From Collinsella aerofaciens (lineage in GTDB: Bacteria > Actinomycetota > Coriobacteriia > Coriobacteriales > Coriobacteriaceae), in NCBI GenBank assembly GCA_008671135.1, contig RQAP01000047.1, positions 62,001 through 126,000 on the forward strand: 64,000 nucleotides of DNA. The letters are read 5' to 3'. Below are positions 55,296-63,920 of the stretch, one piece after another. Numbering within the stretch: position 1 is the first letter of the stretch; each line of letters begins with the position of its first letter. The notes under the pieces are model-generated. The model saw nothing but the letters and a program-made list of their open reading frames with translations. It was not told the origin of the DNA and ran no database searches. Position numbers and translations under genes: made by a program.

Positions 55296-58019
55296 TTACT
55301 TCTTCTTTTTACTTGGCATCGAGACTTTGATGCCTTGGGCGGACTTGGTCACGCGAGAGCGCCTGGCTCCGGTACTCTTCTTTTTCTTGGGCTGGGCCTG
55401 GGCCACGCCCTCGAGTGCGCGGGCCTCGGCCTCGCGAGCGGTGCGATCTTCGCGGCGCTGCGCCATGTCGGCGGCAACGCGCTTGGCAAAACGCTCGGCC
55501 GTCGAGCCCGTCGAGCTCACCTTGCCGCCACCGCGACCCAGGCGGACGCGCACGCCGCGGCCAAAACCAGTTGCGGCATGACGGCGACGCGGCTTGAGCG
55601 AATCCATCATCGTGGCGAGCTTAAAGAACACCGAGCAGGTAAAGACCACGATGACAGCCAAGATAACCATCTGGCCCATCGACAGGTTGGCAATGGACAG
55701 CAGCTCCGGGAATCCGATAACGCCCACCAGGATGCCGGCGACTACAAACACAAAGAGCACCACACGTAAGGGCGTGAGAGGCTGTGAGATGCGCCAGATC
55801 AGGCTGACGCTCGCCGCGCACGACGTAAGCAGGCACATCGTAGACAGCGTGAGCTGGCCAAAGCCAAACACGCGCGCCACAAAGATATCGAGTGCCGCAG
55901 CCAAAATGACCGCAATCGACGCCGGCAGTGCGCGCTTGAGTACGTTAGTCAAAAACGCACCCTTCACGCGAGCATTGTTGGGCTCCAGGCCCAACACAAA
56001 GCCCGGCGCGCCGATGCAGAAGAAGTTGATGAGCGTCATCTGGATGGGCTCGAAGGGGTACGGCGGCAGCGCGATGCACAGTGCCGCCAGGCCCATCGAG
56101 AACAGCGTCTTGGTCAGGAATAGCGACGCCGAACGCTGCAGGTTGTTGATGGAGCGACGGCCCTCGGCCACCACGGCGGGCATCGAGGCAAAGTCGTTGT
56201 CGACGAGTACGATCTCGGCCACGTTGCGCGCGGCATCGGAGCCAGCCGCCATGGCCACGGAGCAGTCGGCCTCCTTGAGCGCCAGCACGTCGTTGACGCC
56301 GTCGCCCGTCATGGCCACGGTGTGCTCGCGGCGCTTGAGCGCCTGCACGAGCTCGCGCTTCTGCTGCGGGGTCACACGACCAAAGACATGGTAGCGGTCC
56401 ACTGCGGCATCGAGCTTGGCCGGCGTATCGAGCGTCGTGGCGTCCACATAAGCGTCCGCCCCCGGCACGCCCACCACGCGCGCGATCGACGACACCGTAC
56501 GCGGGTCGTCGCCACTGATCACGTTGAGGGTCACGCCCTGCTCGTTAAAGTAGCCGATGGTCTCGGCCGCCGAGGTACGAATCTCGTCGCGGATGGTCAC
56601 AAAGCCCACGGGCTCGGCCTCGCCCACCATATCGCCATCGAGCGTAAAGCCGTCCACGCGCGCCACCACGAGCACGCGGCAGGTATCGGCAAGCTCGGCG
56701 ACACGGTTCTCGACCTGCGAAAACACACGATCAGAGAGCACAAACTGCGCCGCACCCATTACATAGGAGCCCTGCGCAAACGAAGCGCCGCTCCACTTTT
56801 TGGAGGACGAGAACGGAATGACCGACAGCGGCTCAGACACCTCGACCGGGCGATCAGCATAATAGTTGAGCAGCGCCTGGCAGGTCTCGTTGGCATCGGC
56901 CGAAGTCGCACGTGCCACGTTAGCCAGCGCGAAATCGAGCACCGTGGTATCGGCCGGAACAGCCGTCTCGTCCGAGTCCACGCCAAAGCCAACACCCTCA
57001 ACAGGCAGCGGGTAGGTGCCCTCGACCTCCATACGACCCGAGGTAATGGTGCCCGTCTTGTCCAGGCACAGTACGTCGACGCGAGCGAGCGTCTCGATGC
57101 AGTAGAGCTGCTGCGCCAGCACCTTGCGGCGGGCCAGGCGCACCGTGGCGATGGCGAGCACCGACGAGGTCAGCAGCACCAGGCCTTGCGGGATCATGCC
57201 CAGCAGGGCGCCCACCGTGGACAGCAGCGCCGACGAAGGCACATGACCAGCCAACAGCTCGGAGAAGCACCACGAAAGCGCGCTATCGCCCGGGGTTCCC
57301 GCGGCATCCCACAGCTCGCTCACACTCGAGGCAAACAACGCCAAACCGAGCGGGATCATGATGATGCTCGCAAAGCGCACGATGGCGTTCAGCGCGTTCA
57401 TGATCTCGGAATTGACCTTTTTGACGTACTTCGCCTCGTTATCAATTTTAGCCACGTAGTTGTCGGCGCCGACATGGATCACGCGGGCGCGCAGCAGGCC
57501 CGAGTCGATAAAGCTGCCGCTCATGAGCTCGGAACCGGGCTGTTTCTTAATAAGGTCGCTCTCGCCCGTCAGCAAGCTCTCGTTCACGAGCGCCTCGCCC
57601 GAAACCACCACGGCGTCAGCGGGAATCTGGTCGCCGCGCCCCAGGCGGATGATGTCGTCGAGCACGATCTGGTCCAAGTCGAGCTCCACCTCGGCACCGT
57701 CGCGCACCGCGATGGCCTTCTTAGAGGTCAGCAGCGTGAGCTTATCGACCATCTTCTTGGACCGCATGGATTGAATGACGCCAATAGCGGTATTGAGGAA
57801 CACCACAAACAGGAACGTCAGGTTCTTAAATGAACCGGTCAAAATGACCAGGAAAGCCAAGATCACGTTGATCAAATTGAACAGCGTGCAGAGGTTCTCG
57901 ATGATGAGCTCTTTGACCGACTTGGTCTTGAGCTCCATGTTGCGGTTGATCTTACCGGCGGCGATGCGCTCCTCGACCTCGGCGGTCGAGAGTCCGCGCT
58001 CGATATCCGTTGCTGCCAT
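55296..58019 (-). CDS. Cation-translocating P-type ATPase (HAD-IC)
   Basis: Membrane pump of about 907 residues. Seen are the actuator motif LLTGESD, phosphorylation motif CLDKTGTITSG, KWSG in the nucleotide domain, and TGDGVNDVLALKEADCSVAM. The transmembrane-4 motif reads IPQGL instead of PEGL. No N-terminal heavy-metal domain is present, so Ca2+, Mg2+ or another hard cation is likelier than copper. The C-terminal 90 residues are strikingly Arg/Lys-rich and end KKKK. The start is uncertain: no clear Shine-Dalgarno precedes ATG 58019, ATG 58031 or GTG 58034. It lies 60-75 nt after tRNA-Arg. Confidence 0.88.
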   Translation of the reverse strand: MAATDIERGLSTAEVEERIAAGKINRNMELKTKSVKELIIENLCTLFNLINVILAFLVILTGSFKNLTFLFVVFLNTAIGVIQSMRSKKMVDKLTLLTSKKAIAVRDGAEVELDLDQIVLDDIIRLGRGDQIPADAVVVSGEALVNESLLTGESDLIKKQPGSELMSGSFIDSGLLRARVIHVGADNYVAKIDNEAKYVKKVNSEIMNALNAIVRFASIIMIPLGLALFASSVSELWDAAGTPGDSALSWCFSELLAGHVPSSALLSTVGALLGMIPQGLVLLTSSVLAIATVRLARRKVLAQQLYCIETLARVDVLCLDKTGTITSGRMEVEGTYPLPVEGVGFGVDSDETAVPADTTVLDFALANVARATSADANETCQALLNYYADRPVEVSEPLSVIPFSSSKKWSGASFAQGSYVMGAAQFVLSDRVFSQVENRVAELADTCRVLVVARVDGFTLDGDMVGEAEPVGFVTIRDEIRTSAAETIGYFNEQGVTLNVISGDDPRTVSSIARVVGVPGADAYVDATTLDTPAKLDAAVDRYHVFGRVTPQQKRELVQALKRREHTVAMTGDGVNDVLALKEADCSVAMAAGSDAARNVAEIVLVDNDFASMPAVVAEGRRSINNLQRSASLFLTKTLFSMGLAALCIALPPYPFEPIQMTLINFFCIGAPGFVLGLEPNNARVKGAFLTNVLKRALPASIAVILAAALDIFVARVFGFGQLTLSTMCLLTSCAASVSLIWRISQPLTPLRVVLFVFVVAGILVGVIGFPELLSIANLSMGQMVILAVIVVFTCSVFFKLATMMDSLKPRRRHAATGFGRGVRVRLGRGGGKVSSTGSTAERFAKRVAADMAQRREDRTAREAEARALEGVAQAQPKKKKSTGARRSRVTKSAQGIKVSMPSKKKK

Positions 58020-58093
58020 ACCACGTCCCATCACGTCGCGTCGGTATAAGAAACCGCCCGGACCATGCGAGGTTCGGACGGTCTTACGTTCGA

Positions 58094-58170
58094 TGGTGCC
58101 CCATGTTGGATTCGAACCAACGGCCTTCTGCTCCGGAGGCAGACGCTCTAATCCCCTGAGCTAATAGGGC
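58094..58170 (-). tRNA. tRNA-Arg (anticodon CCG)
   Basis: 77-nt cloverleaf: acceptor GCCCTAT/ATGGGGC, D-stem GCTC/GAGC, anticodon stem TCTGC/GCAGA with loop CTCCGGA giving CCG, and T-arm GTTGG-TTCGAAT-CCAAC. The 3' CCA is encoded. It reads the CGG codon. A good promoter lies 12 nt upstream of its 5' end. Confidence 0.95.
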
Positions 58171-58181
58171 CAACGTTTGGC

Positions 58182-58211
58182 ATTATACCCAAGTGCACCA
58201 CGGGCTATCAA
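58182..58211 (-). promoter_or_regulatory. tRNA-Arg promoter
   Basis: TTGATA and a perfect TATAAT are separated by 18 nt on the minus strand, just upstream of the tRNA. Confidence 0.8.
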
Positions 58212-58292
58212 AATAAAAGAAAAAGCTTTGCAATTCCGAGGAAGACGAGGCGCAACGGCCCACTTTAGAAGGCAAAAGCGAGTCAGATAGTA

Positions 58293-58298
58293 TAAACT
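58293..58298 (+). promoter_or_regulatory. aroF operon -10 element
   Basis: TATAAA with a weak -35. Transcription would start about 58304-58306, next to the ATG of a short leader ORF and about 15 nt before a terminator hairpin. Confidence 0.45.
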
Positions 58299-58303
58299 CA
58301 CAT

Positions 58304-58378
58304 GCACCATATACACGGCTCGCGATGCGGGCCGTTTTTGCAAAAGTTATCCATCGAGGTGAGAGGCACACCATGATT
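58304..58378 (+). CDS. Candidate leader peptide upstream of aroF
   Basis: A 24-codon ORF starts with ATG 58304 and encodes MHHIHGSRCGPFLQKL..., with three His codons near the start. Its TGA overlaps the first bases of the aroF ATG region (58373-58376 ATGA). It runs through the hairpin at 58318-58341. No Shine-Dalgarno is present, so it would be leaderless. It does not have the runs of Phe, Tyr or Trp codons expected for aromatic attenuation. It may be chance; kept at low confidence. Confidence 0.2.
58318..58341 (+). terminator. Terminator-like hairpin in the aroF leader
   Basis: CGGCTCGC pairs with GCGGGCCG (one T-G wobble) around a 3-nt loop and is followed by TTTTTG. It lies between the -10 element and aroF, so it may act as an attenuator. 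Confidence 0.6.
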
Positions 58379-59395
58379 GCAATTTTAAAGCAGAGCGCCA
58401 GCGACGATGCCGTAAGCCATATCGTCAGCTGGATTGAGAAAAAGGGGCTGGAGACCGATGTCTCGCGCGGCGAGAACGAGACGATCATCGGCCTGGTGGG
58501 CGATACGACCAAGATCGACCCGTTCCTGCTCGAGTCCATGGATGTCGTCGAGCGCGTGCAGCGCGTCTCCGAGCCGTTCAAGCGCGCAAATCGCAAGTTC
58601 CACCCCGAGGACTCCGTCATCGACTGCGGCCACGGCGTCAAAATCGGCGGCGACCAGTTCCAAGTCATCGCCGGCCCCTGCTCCGTCGAGGGCGAGAACC
58701 TCATCCGCATCGCACGCCGCGTAAAGGCCGCCGGCGCCACGATGCTGCGCGGCGGTGCCTACAAGCCCCGCACCTCCCCCTACGCCTACCAGGGCATGGG
58801 CCCCGCCGGCCTCGACCTGCTGTGCGAGGCGTCTGCCGAGCTCGACATGCCGATCGTCACCGAGATCATGGACCCACGCGACGTACAGGTCTTCTTGGAC
58901 AAGAAGATTGACGTCATGCAGATCGGCGCCCGCAACGCCCAGAATTTCCCTCTGCTCAAGGAGGTCGGCAAGACACAGACTCCGATCTTGCTTAAGCGCG
59001 GCATGTCCGGCACGATCGACGAGCTGCTCATGGCCGCCGAGTACATCATGAGCGAGGGCAACGACAACGTCATCCTGTGCGAGCGCGGTATCCGCACCTT
59101 CGAGACCCGCACCCGCAACACCTTCGACCTCAACGCCGTGCCGGTGCTGCACCACCTGTCGCACCTGCCCGTCGTCGCCGACCCCAGCCACGCCACCGGC
59201 TACACCCGCTACGTTGAGCCCATGGCGCTCGCTGCGACCGCCTGCGGTGCCAACGGCCTGGAGATCGAGGTCCACGACGAGCCGAGCCGCGCCTGGTCCG
59301 ACGGCGCCCAGGCCCTCACCCCCGATCAGTTCGACGACACCATGCGCCGCATCCGAGCCATCCGCGAGGTTGTCTGCCAAGAGACCATGGAGTAG
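58373..59395 (+). CDS. aroF: 3-deoxy-7-phosphoheptulonate synthase (DAHP synthase, AroA type I-beta)
   Basis: First step of the shikimate pathway, from PEP and erythrose 4-phosphate. The 340-residue protein has an N-terminal ferredoxin-like/ACT-type domain (about 1-70), as in Thermotoga, where it mediates Tyr/Phe feedback. The barrel has IAGPCSVEGE, YKPRTSPYAYQGMG, LLKRGMSG and VVADPSHATGY. ATG 58373 has GAGGTGAGAGG upstream. First gene of the aromatic operon, 2 nt before tyrA. Confidence 0.95.
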   Translation: MIAILKQSASDDAVSHIVSWIEKKGLETDVSRGENETIIGLVGDTTKIDPFLLESMDVVERVQRVSEPFKRANRKFHPEDSVIDCGHGVKIGGDQFQVIAGPCSVEGENLIRIARRVKAAGATMLRGGAYKPRTSPYAYQGMGPAGLDLLCEASAELDMPIVTEIMDPRDVQVFLDKKIDVMQIGARNAQNFPLLKEVGKTQTPILLKRGMSGTIDELLMAAEYIMSEGNDNVILCERGIRTFETRTRNTFDLNAVPVLHHLSHLPVVADPSHATGYTRYVEPMALAATACGANGLEIEVHDEPSRAWSDGAQALTPDQFDDTMRRIRAIREVVCQETME

Positions 59396-59397
59396 CC

Positions 59398-60312
59398 ATG
59401 GGTACGGTGAGAAACGCGCGCGTTAACCAGGGCGGCCCCAAGTGCGCCGGCATCGTCGGCCTTGGCCTCATCGGCGGCAGCTTTGCCCGCGGCTATGCAC
59501 AGGCAGGCGTCCGCGTGCTGGCCTGGGACCCCGATGACGATGTCATGACGGCCGCCAGCATGGGCACTGTCGCCGGAGAGCTCAACGATAAGACACTCGG
59601 CGAATGCGACATCATCGTCCTGGCCTGCTATCCCGAGGCATGCATCGAGTGGCTCGAGGCGCACGCCCAGGCGCTCGCCGACGCCACCGACACCGACGCC
59701 ATCATGGGCCCCGTGGTGATCGACACGGTGGGCGTCAAAGGCATCGTGTGCGAGCGCGCCTTTGAGCTTGCCCGCGAGAACGGCTTTTACTTTGTGGGCG
59801 CGCACCCCATGGCAGGCACGCAGTACTCGGGCTATGCGCACTCCCGCGCCGACCTGTTCCAGGGCGCGCCGCTCGTGCTCGTGCCGCCCGCGGTGGACGA
59901 TGCACTTAAGCTGGAGCTTTTGGGCCAGGTGCGCGAGATGGTGCGCCCCTTGGGCTTTGGCAAGTTCAGCGTGACCAGCGCCGCCGAGCACGACCGCGTC
60001 ATCGCCTTCACGAGCCAGCTTGCGCACGTGGTATCCAACGCCTACGTCAAGAGCCCCACTGCCCAGGTCCACCACGGCTTTTCGGCCGGTAGCTACCGCG
60101 ATCTCACCCGTGTGGCGCACCTCAATCCTCAGATGTGGTCCGAGCTCATGATCGACGACGCCGATGCGCTTGCCTTCGAGATCGACCATCTGATCGAATC
60201 GCTCGGCGCCTACAGCCGCGCCCTTAAGGACCGCGACCAGCGCTATCTGGAGAATCTCCTTGCCGAGGGCGACCGCATTAAGCGCGCACTCGACGACGAG
60301 GCCTCCCACTAG
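59398..60312 (+). CDS. tyrA: Prephenate dehydrogenase
   Basis: Oxidative decarboxylation of prephenate (or arogenate) toward tyrosine. The 304-residue protein has the NAD loop IVGLGLIGGSFARGYA (about 18-33), a catalytic His in GAHPMAGTQYSG and a helical C-terminal dimerisation domain (SQLAHVVSNAY). No ACT domain is attached. Two bases separate it from aroF. Confidence 0.93.
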   Translation: MGTVRNARVNQGGPKCAGIVGLGLIGGSFARGYAQAGVRVLAWDPDDDVMTAASMGTVAGELNDKTLGECDIIVLACYPEACIEWLEAHAQALADATDTDAIMGPVVIDTVGVKGIVCERAFELARENGFYFVGAHPMAGTQYSGYAHSRADLFQGAPLVLVPPAVDDALKLELLGQVREMVRPLGFGKFSVTSAAEHDRVIAFTSQLAHVVSNAYVKSPTAQVHHGFSAGSYRDLTRVAHLNPQMWSELMIDDADALAFEIDHLIESLGAYSRALKDRDQRYLENLLAEGDRIKRALDDEASH

Positions 60313-60348
60313 ACCACCTATCACGCCAGGTCGAAAGGACCATAGCTT

Positions 60349-61455
60349 ATGGCGATTACCATCGATATCGACACTGCACGCCCCTACCAGGTGCATGTTG
60401 GCACGTTTTTGCTGGAGCAGACGGGACCGCTCGTGCGCGCCACTGCCGGCGGCACCAAGGCCGTCATCGTGACGGACACCAACGTGGGCCCGCTCTACCA
60501 GATGCCCGTTAAGCAGAGCCTAGAGGCATCAGGCTACGAGGTGAGCATCTGCACCTTCGAGGCCGGCGAAGCCCATAAGCGCGCCGAAACCTATGTTGCC
60601 ATTTTGGAGTTTGTGGCCGAGCACGAGCTTTCGCGCTCCGACGTGATTGTGGCACTCGGCGGCGGTGTCGTGGGCGACGTGGCGGGCTTTGTGGCCGCCA
60701 CCTACATGCGCGGCTGCAAGTTTGTGCAAATCCCGACGAGCCTGCTCGCCATGGTGGATTCGTCGGTGGGCGGCAAGACCGCCATCGACCTGGCTGCCGG
60801 CAAGAACTTGGCCGGCGCTTTTTGGCAGCCGAGCGTGGTTATCGCTGACGTGGGGTGCCTGGCCACCCTCACGCCCGAGCAGTTCGCCGACGGCTGCGGC
60901 GAGGTTGTGAAACACGCCGTGATCGCCGACCCGGAGCTTTTCGCCGAGCTGGAGAAGACCCCGCTCACGCTGGAGCTGCTCAACCGCGATGTGGCCCGCG
61001 TAGCGCTCATCATCGCCCGCAATATCGACATCAAGCGCGCCGTGGTCGTCGCCGACGAGCGCGAGACCAACCAGCGAAAGCTCCTTAACTTTGGACACAG
61101 CGCCGGACACGCCGTCGAGGCCTGCGAGCACTTTGAGCTCGGACACGGCAACTGCGTGTCGATCGGCATGGGCATCATCACGCGCGCCGCGGCCCTGCAC
61201 GGCGTCTGCGATGCTGCACTGCCCGGTCGTATTGAGGAACTCTGCGCCCGCCACGGCCTCAAGACTCGCTGCGAGCTTTCCGCCGATGCCGTCTTTGCCG
61301 AGGCGCTCCACGACAAGAAGCGCGCGGGCGACACCATCGACCTGGTGATTCCGCACGGCATTGGCCGCTGCAGCATCGACCGCACGCCGCTTTCCACTTT
61401 CCACGAACTCATTGCCGAGGGCCTCGGCCAGAAGGGAGACGCATCCGCATGCTAG
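60349..61455 (+). CDS. aroB: 3-dehydroquinate synthase
   Basis: Cyclises DAHP; NAD+ and metal-dependent. The 368-residue protein has ALGGGVVGDVAGFVAATYMRG (two blocks), SSVGGKTAIDLAAGKN and the metal His residues in LLNFGHSAGHAVE and LGHGNCVSIGM. GAAAGGACC lies upstream of ATG 60349. It overlaps aroA by 7 nt. AroD, AroE and AroK are not in the window. Confidence 0.96.
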   Translation: MAITIDIDTARPYQVHVGTFLLEQTGPLVRATAGGTKAVIVTDTNVGPLYQMPVKQSLEASGYEVSICTFEAGEAHKRAETYVAILEFVAEHELSRSDVIVALGGGVVGDVAGFVAATYMRGCKFVQIPTSLLAMVDSSVGGKTAIDLAAGKNLAGAFWQPSVVIADVGCLATLTPEQFADGCGEVVKHAVIADPELFAELEKTPLTLELLNRDVARVALIIARNIDIKRAVVVADERETNQRKLLNFGHSAGHAVEACEHFELGHGNCVSIGMGIITRAAALHGVCDAALPGRIEELCARHGLKTRCELSADAVFAEALHDKKRAGDTIDLVIPHGIGRCSIDRTPLSTFHELIAEGLGQKGDASAC

Positions 61456-62768
61456 CCCGCATCACCCCGTCCCCGCTCAAGGGCACCGTTCCCGCCATCG
61501 CGTCCAAGTCGATGGCACATCGCCTGATCATCTGCGCTGCGCTTGCCAACGGCGAGACACACGTCACCTGCAACACCACCTGCGCCGACATCGAGGCCAC
61601 GGTGCGTTGCCTTACGGCACTCGGCGCCCGCATCGAGACCGTCGAGGACGGCTTCCAGGTCCACCCTACCATGAAGAGTGTTGAGTTTGGCCTGCTCAAG
61701 GCCCTTGCCGGCGGCACGCTTGACTGCGGCGAAAGCGGCTCCACGCTGCGCTTTATGCTGCCCGTCGCCTGCGCGCTGGGTGCGGATGCCACCTTCGTGG
61801 GCCAGGGCCGCCTGGGCGCCCGCCCGCTCTCGCCGCTCTCGGACGAGATCATCGCCGCCGGCTGCGACCTACAGGGTCTGGGCGGTTTTCCGCTCAAGAC
61901 GAGCGGACGCATGCGCCCGGGCACCTTTGTGCTGCCGGGCAACGTAAGCTCGCAGTATATCTCCGGCCTGCTGCTGGCAGCCCCGTTGCTCGCCCAGCCC
62001 TCCTGCGTGCAGGTAACGGGCCTCATCGAGAGCCGCCCCTACATCAACCTGACGATCCAGGCCATGAAGGCCTTTGGCGTCGAGGTCAACGTCGAACGTA
62101 TTCCGTCCAAAGACGGCCAGCCCGAGGTCACGAACTTCCGCGTAAGCAGCGGCTCGTACCGCACGCCCGGTAACGTGGCCGTCGAGGGTGACTGGTCCAA
62201 CGCTGCCTTTTGGCTGTGCGCCGGCGCCATCGGCTCCGATCCCATCACCGTCGAGGGTGTGTCCCTGAGCTCGGCCCAGGGCGACCGCAACGTGCTTGCC
62301 GCGCTTTCGCGCTTTGGCGCCCGCATCGTGCGCTCCACCAACGCCGCCACCGTGCAGTCCGACAAGCTCGCCGGCTTTGAGATGAGTGCCCACGACATCC
62401 CCGACCTGGTGCCCGTTATCTCGGCCGTGGCATCGCTGGCGCAAGGCCGCACGTTCATCCGCGATTGCGCCCGCCTGCGCATCAAGGAATCCGACCGTCT
62501 GGCCACTACCACCCGCGAGCTCACCGCACTGGGCGCACAGGTACGCATTGCCGGTGACGACCTCATCATCAAGGGTGTCGACGCCTTTACTGGCGGCGAG
62601 GTCGATTCGCACAACGACCACCGCATCGCCATGATGGCCGCCATCGCTGCGAGCCGCGCCACCGGCGAGGTCGTGATCCACGGCGCCGAGGCCGTCAACA
62701 AGTCCTATCCCGATTTCTTCGACCACTACCGCCTACTGGGCGGCAAGGTCACGCTCGAGGAGGAATAG
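61449..62768 (+). CDS. aroA: 3-phosphoshikimate 1-carboxyvinyltransferase (EPSP synthase)
   Basis: Adds the enolpyruvyl group from PEP to shikimate 3-phosphate. The 439-residue protein has ASKSMAHRLIICAALA (about 17-32), the PEP loop GESGSTLRFMLP, RLGARPLSPL and the C-terminal RLRIKESDRLATT and DHRIAMMAAIA. ATG 61449 lies within the last codons of aroB. Confidence 0.96.
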   Translation: MLARITPSPLKGTVPAIASKSMAHRLIICAALANGETHVTCNTTCADIEATVRCLTALGARIETVEDGFQVHPTMKSVEFGLLKALAGGTLDCGESGSTLRFMLPVACALGADATFVGQGRLGARPLSPLSDEIIAAGCDLQGLGGFPLKTSGRMRPGTFVLPGNVSSQYISGLLLAAPLLAQPSCVQVTGLIESRPYINLTIQAMKAFGVEVNVERIPSKDGQPEVTNFRVSSGSYRTPGNVAVEGDWSNAAFWLCAGAIGSDPITVEGVSLSSAQGDRNVLAALSRFGARIVRSTNAATVQSDKLAGFEMSAHDIPDLVPVISAVASLAQGRTFIRDCARLRIKESDRLATTTRELTALGAQVRIAGDDLIIKGVDAFTGGEVDSHNDHRIAMMAAIAASRATGEVVIHGAEAVNKSYPDFFDHYRLLGGKVTLEEE

Positions 62769-62769
62769 C

Positions 62770-63867
62770 ATGTCCTCGACCTTTGGCAACGTCTTGCACT
62801 TAAGCATCTTCGGCCAGTCGCACTCCCCCGCTATCGGCTGCTCGCTCGATGGCATTCCGGCAGGTATCGCCGTGGACCAGGAGCAGCTGCAGGCCTTCCT
62901 TGACCGTCGCGCCCCCGGTCGCGACGAGACCGCGACCAAACGTCGCGAGGCCGACGCCGCGCATATCATCGCCGGTGTGGTCGATGGACACACCACCGGC
63001 GCACCCATCGCAGCGATTATTGAGAACACCAACACGCGCTCCAAGGATTACTCCGAGCTGCGCCGCAAGCCCCGTCCGGGACATGCGGACTTCCCTGCGC
63101 GCGTAAAGTATCACAACATGCACGATGTCGCTGGTGGCGGGCATTTCTCCGGCCGCCTAACGGCACCCTTGTGCATCGCGGGCGGCATCGCGCTGCAGGC
63201 ACTCGAAGCCCGCGGCATTCAGGTCATGGCGCACGTCGCGCAGATCGGCGGCATCTCCGACCTGCCCATGGACGACATGGTCTATCGCGAGGCCGACCGC
63301 AAGGCGATCCTTACGAACGACCTGCCCTGCATCGACGCCGCCGCTGCCGGTCGCATGCGCGAGGAAATTCTGGCCGCGCGCGATGAACTCGACAGCATCG
63401 GCGGCATTGTGGAGTGCGGCATCTACGGGCTTCCCGCGGGCATCGGTGACCCCATGTTCGATGGCATCGAGAACCGCATCGCGCAGATTGCGTTTGGCAT
63501 TCCCGCCGTGAAGGGCGTGGAGTTTGGCATGGGCTTTGCCGTGGCCGCCATGCGCGGCAGCGAGAACAACGACCCATACCGCGTTGATGCAGAGACCGGC
63601 GACATTGCAGTCGAGTCCAATAACGCCGGCGGCATTCTGGGCGGCATCTCCACCGGCGCACCCGTCATGTGGCGTATGGCCGTGAAGCCGACGCCCTCCA
63701 TTGGCCGCGAGCAGCAGACCGTAGACATGGACGCCATGGAAAATGCCGAGCTCTCGATCCACGGCCGCCACGATCCCTGCATCGTCCCCCGAGCCGTCCC
63801 CGTAGCCGAAGCAGCCGCCGCCCTCGCCATCTGGGACGCTCTCCTCGAGGACGCCGCCCAGCTCTAA
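62770..63867 (+). CDS. aroC: Chorismate synthase
   Basis: FMN-dependent elimination making chorismate. The 365-residue protein has LSIFGQSHSPAIGCSLDG (about 10-27), RRKPRPGHADF, VAGGGHFSGRLTAP and the C-terminal HDPCIVPRAVPVAEA. One base separates it from the aroA stop. SHSPAIG replaces the commoner SHG-x-AIG. Confidence 0.97.
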   Translation: MSSTFGNVLHLSIFGQSHSPAIGCSLDGIPAGIAVDQEQLQAFLDRRAPGRDETATKRREADAAHIIAGVVDGHTTGAPIAAIIENTNTRSKDYSELRRKPRPGHADFPARVKYHNMHDVAGGGHFSGRLTAPLCIAGGIALQALEARGIQVMAHVAQIGGISDLPMDDMVYREADRKAILTNDLPCIDAAAAGRMREEILAARDELDSIGGIVECGIYGLPAGIGDPMFDGIENRIAQIAFGIPAVKGVEFGMGFAVAAMRGSENNDPYRVDAETGDIAVESNNAGGILGGISTGAPVMWRMAVKPTPSIGREQQTVDMDAMENAELSIHGRHDPCIVPRAVPVAEAAAALAIWDALLEDAAQL

Positions 63868-63920
63868 CCCGACTCACCTGGGTTGCCTGCCAACTCAGCC
63901 GTTACGTGAAAGGGGCCTCC

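Noticed and set aside
58373..59395. Antisense open frame over aroF as a real gene
   Set aside because: Explained by strong codon bias in aroF; no ribosome site or homology.
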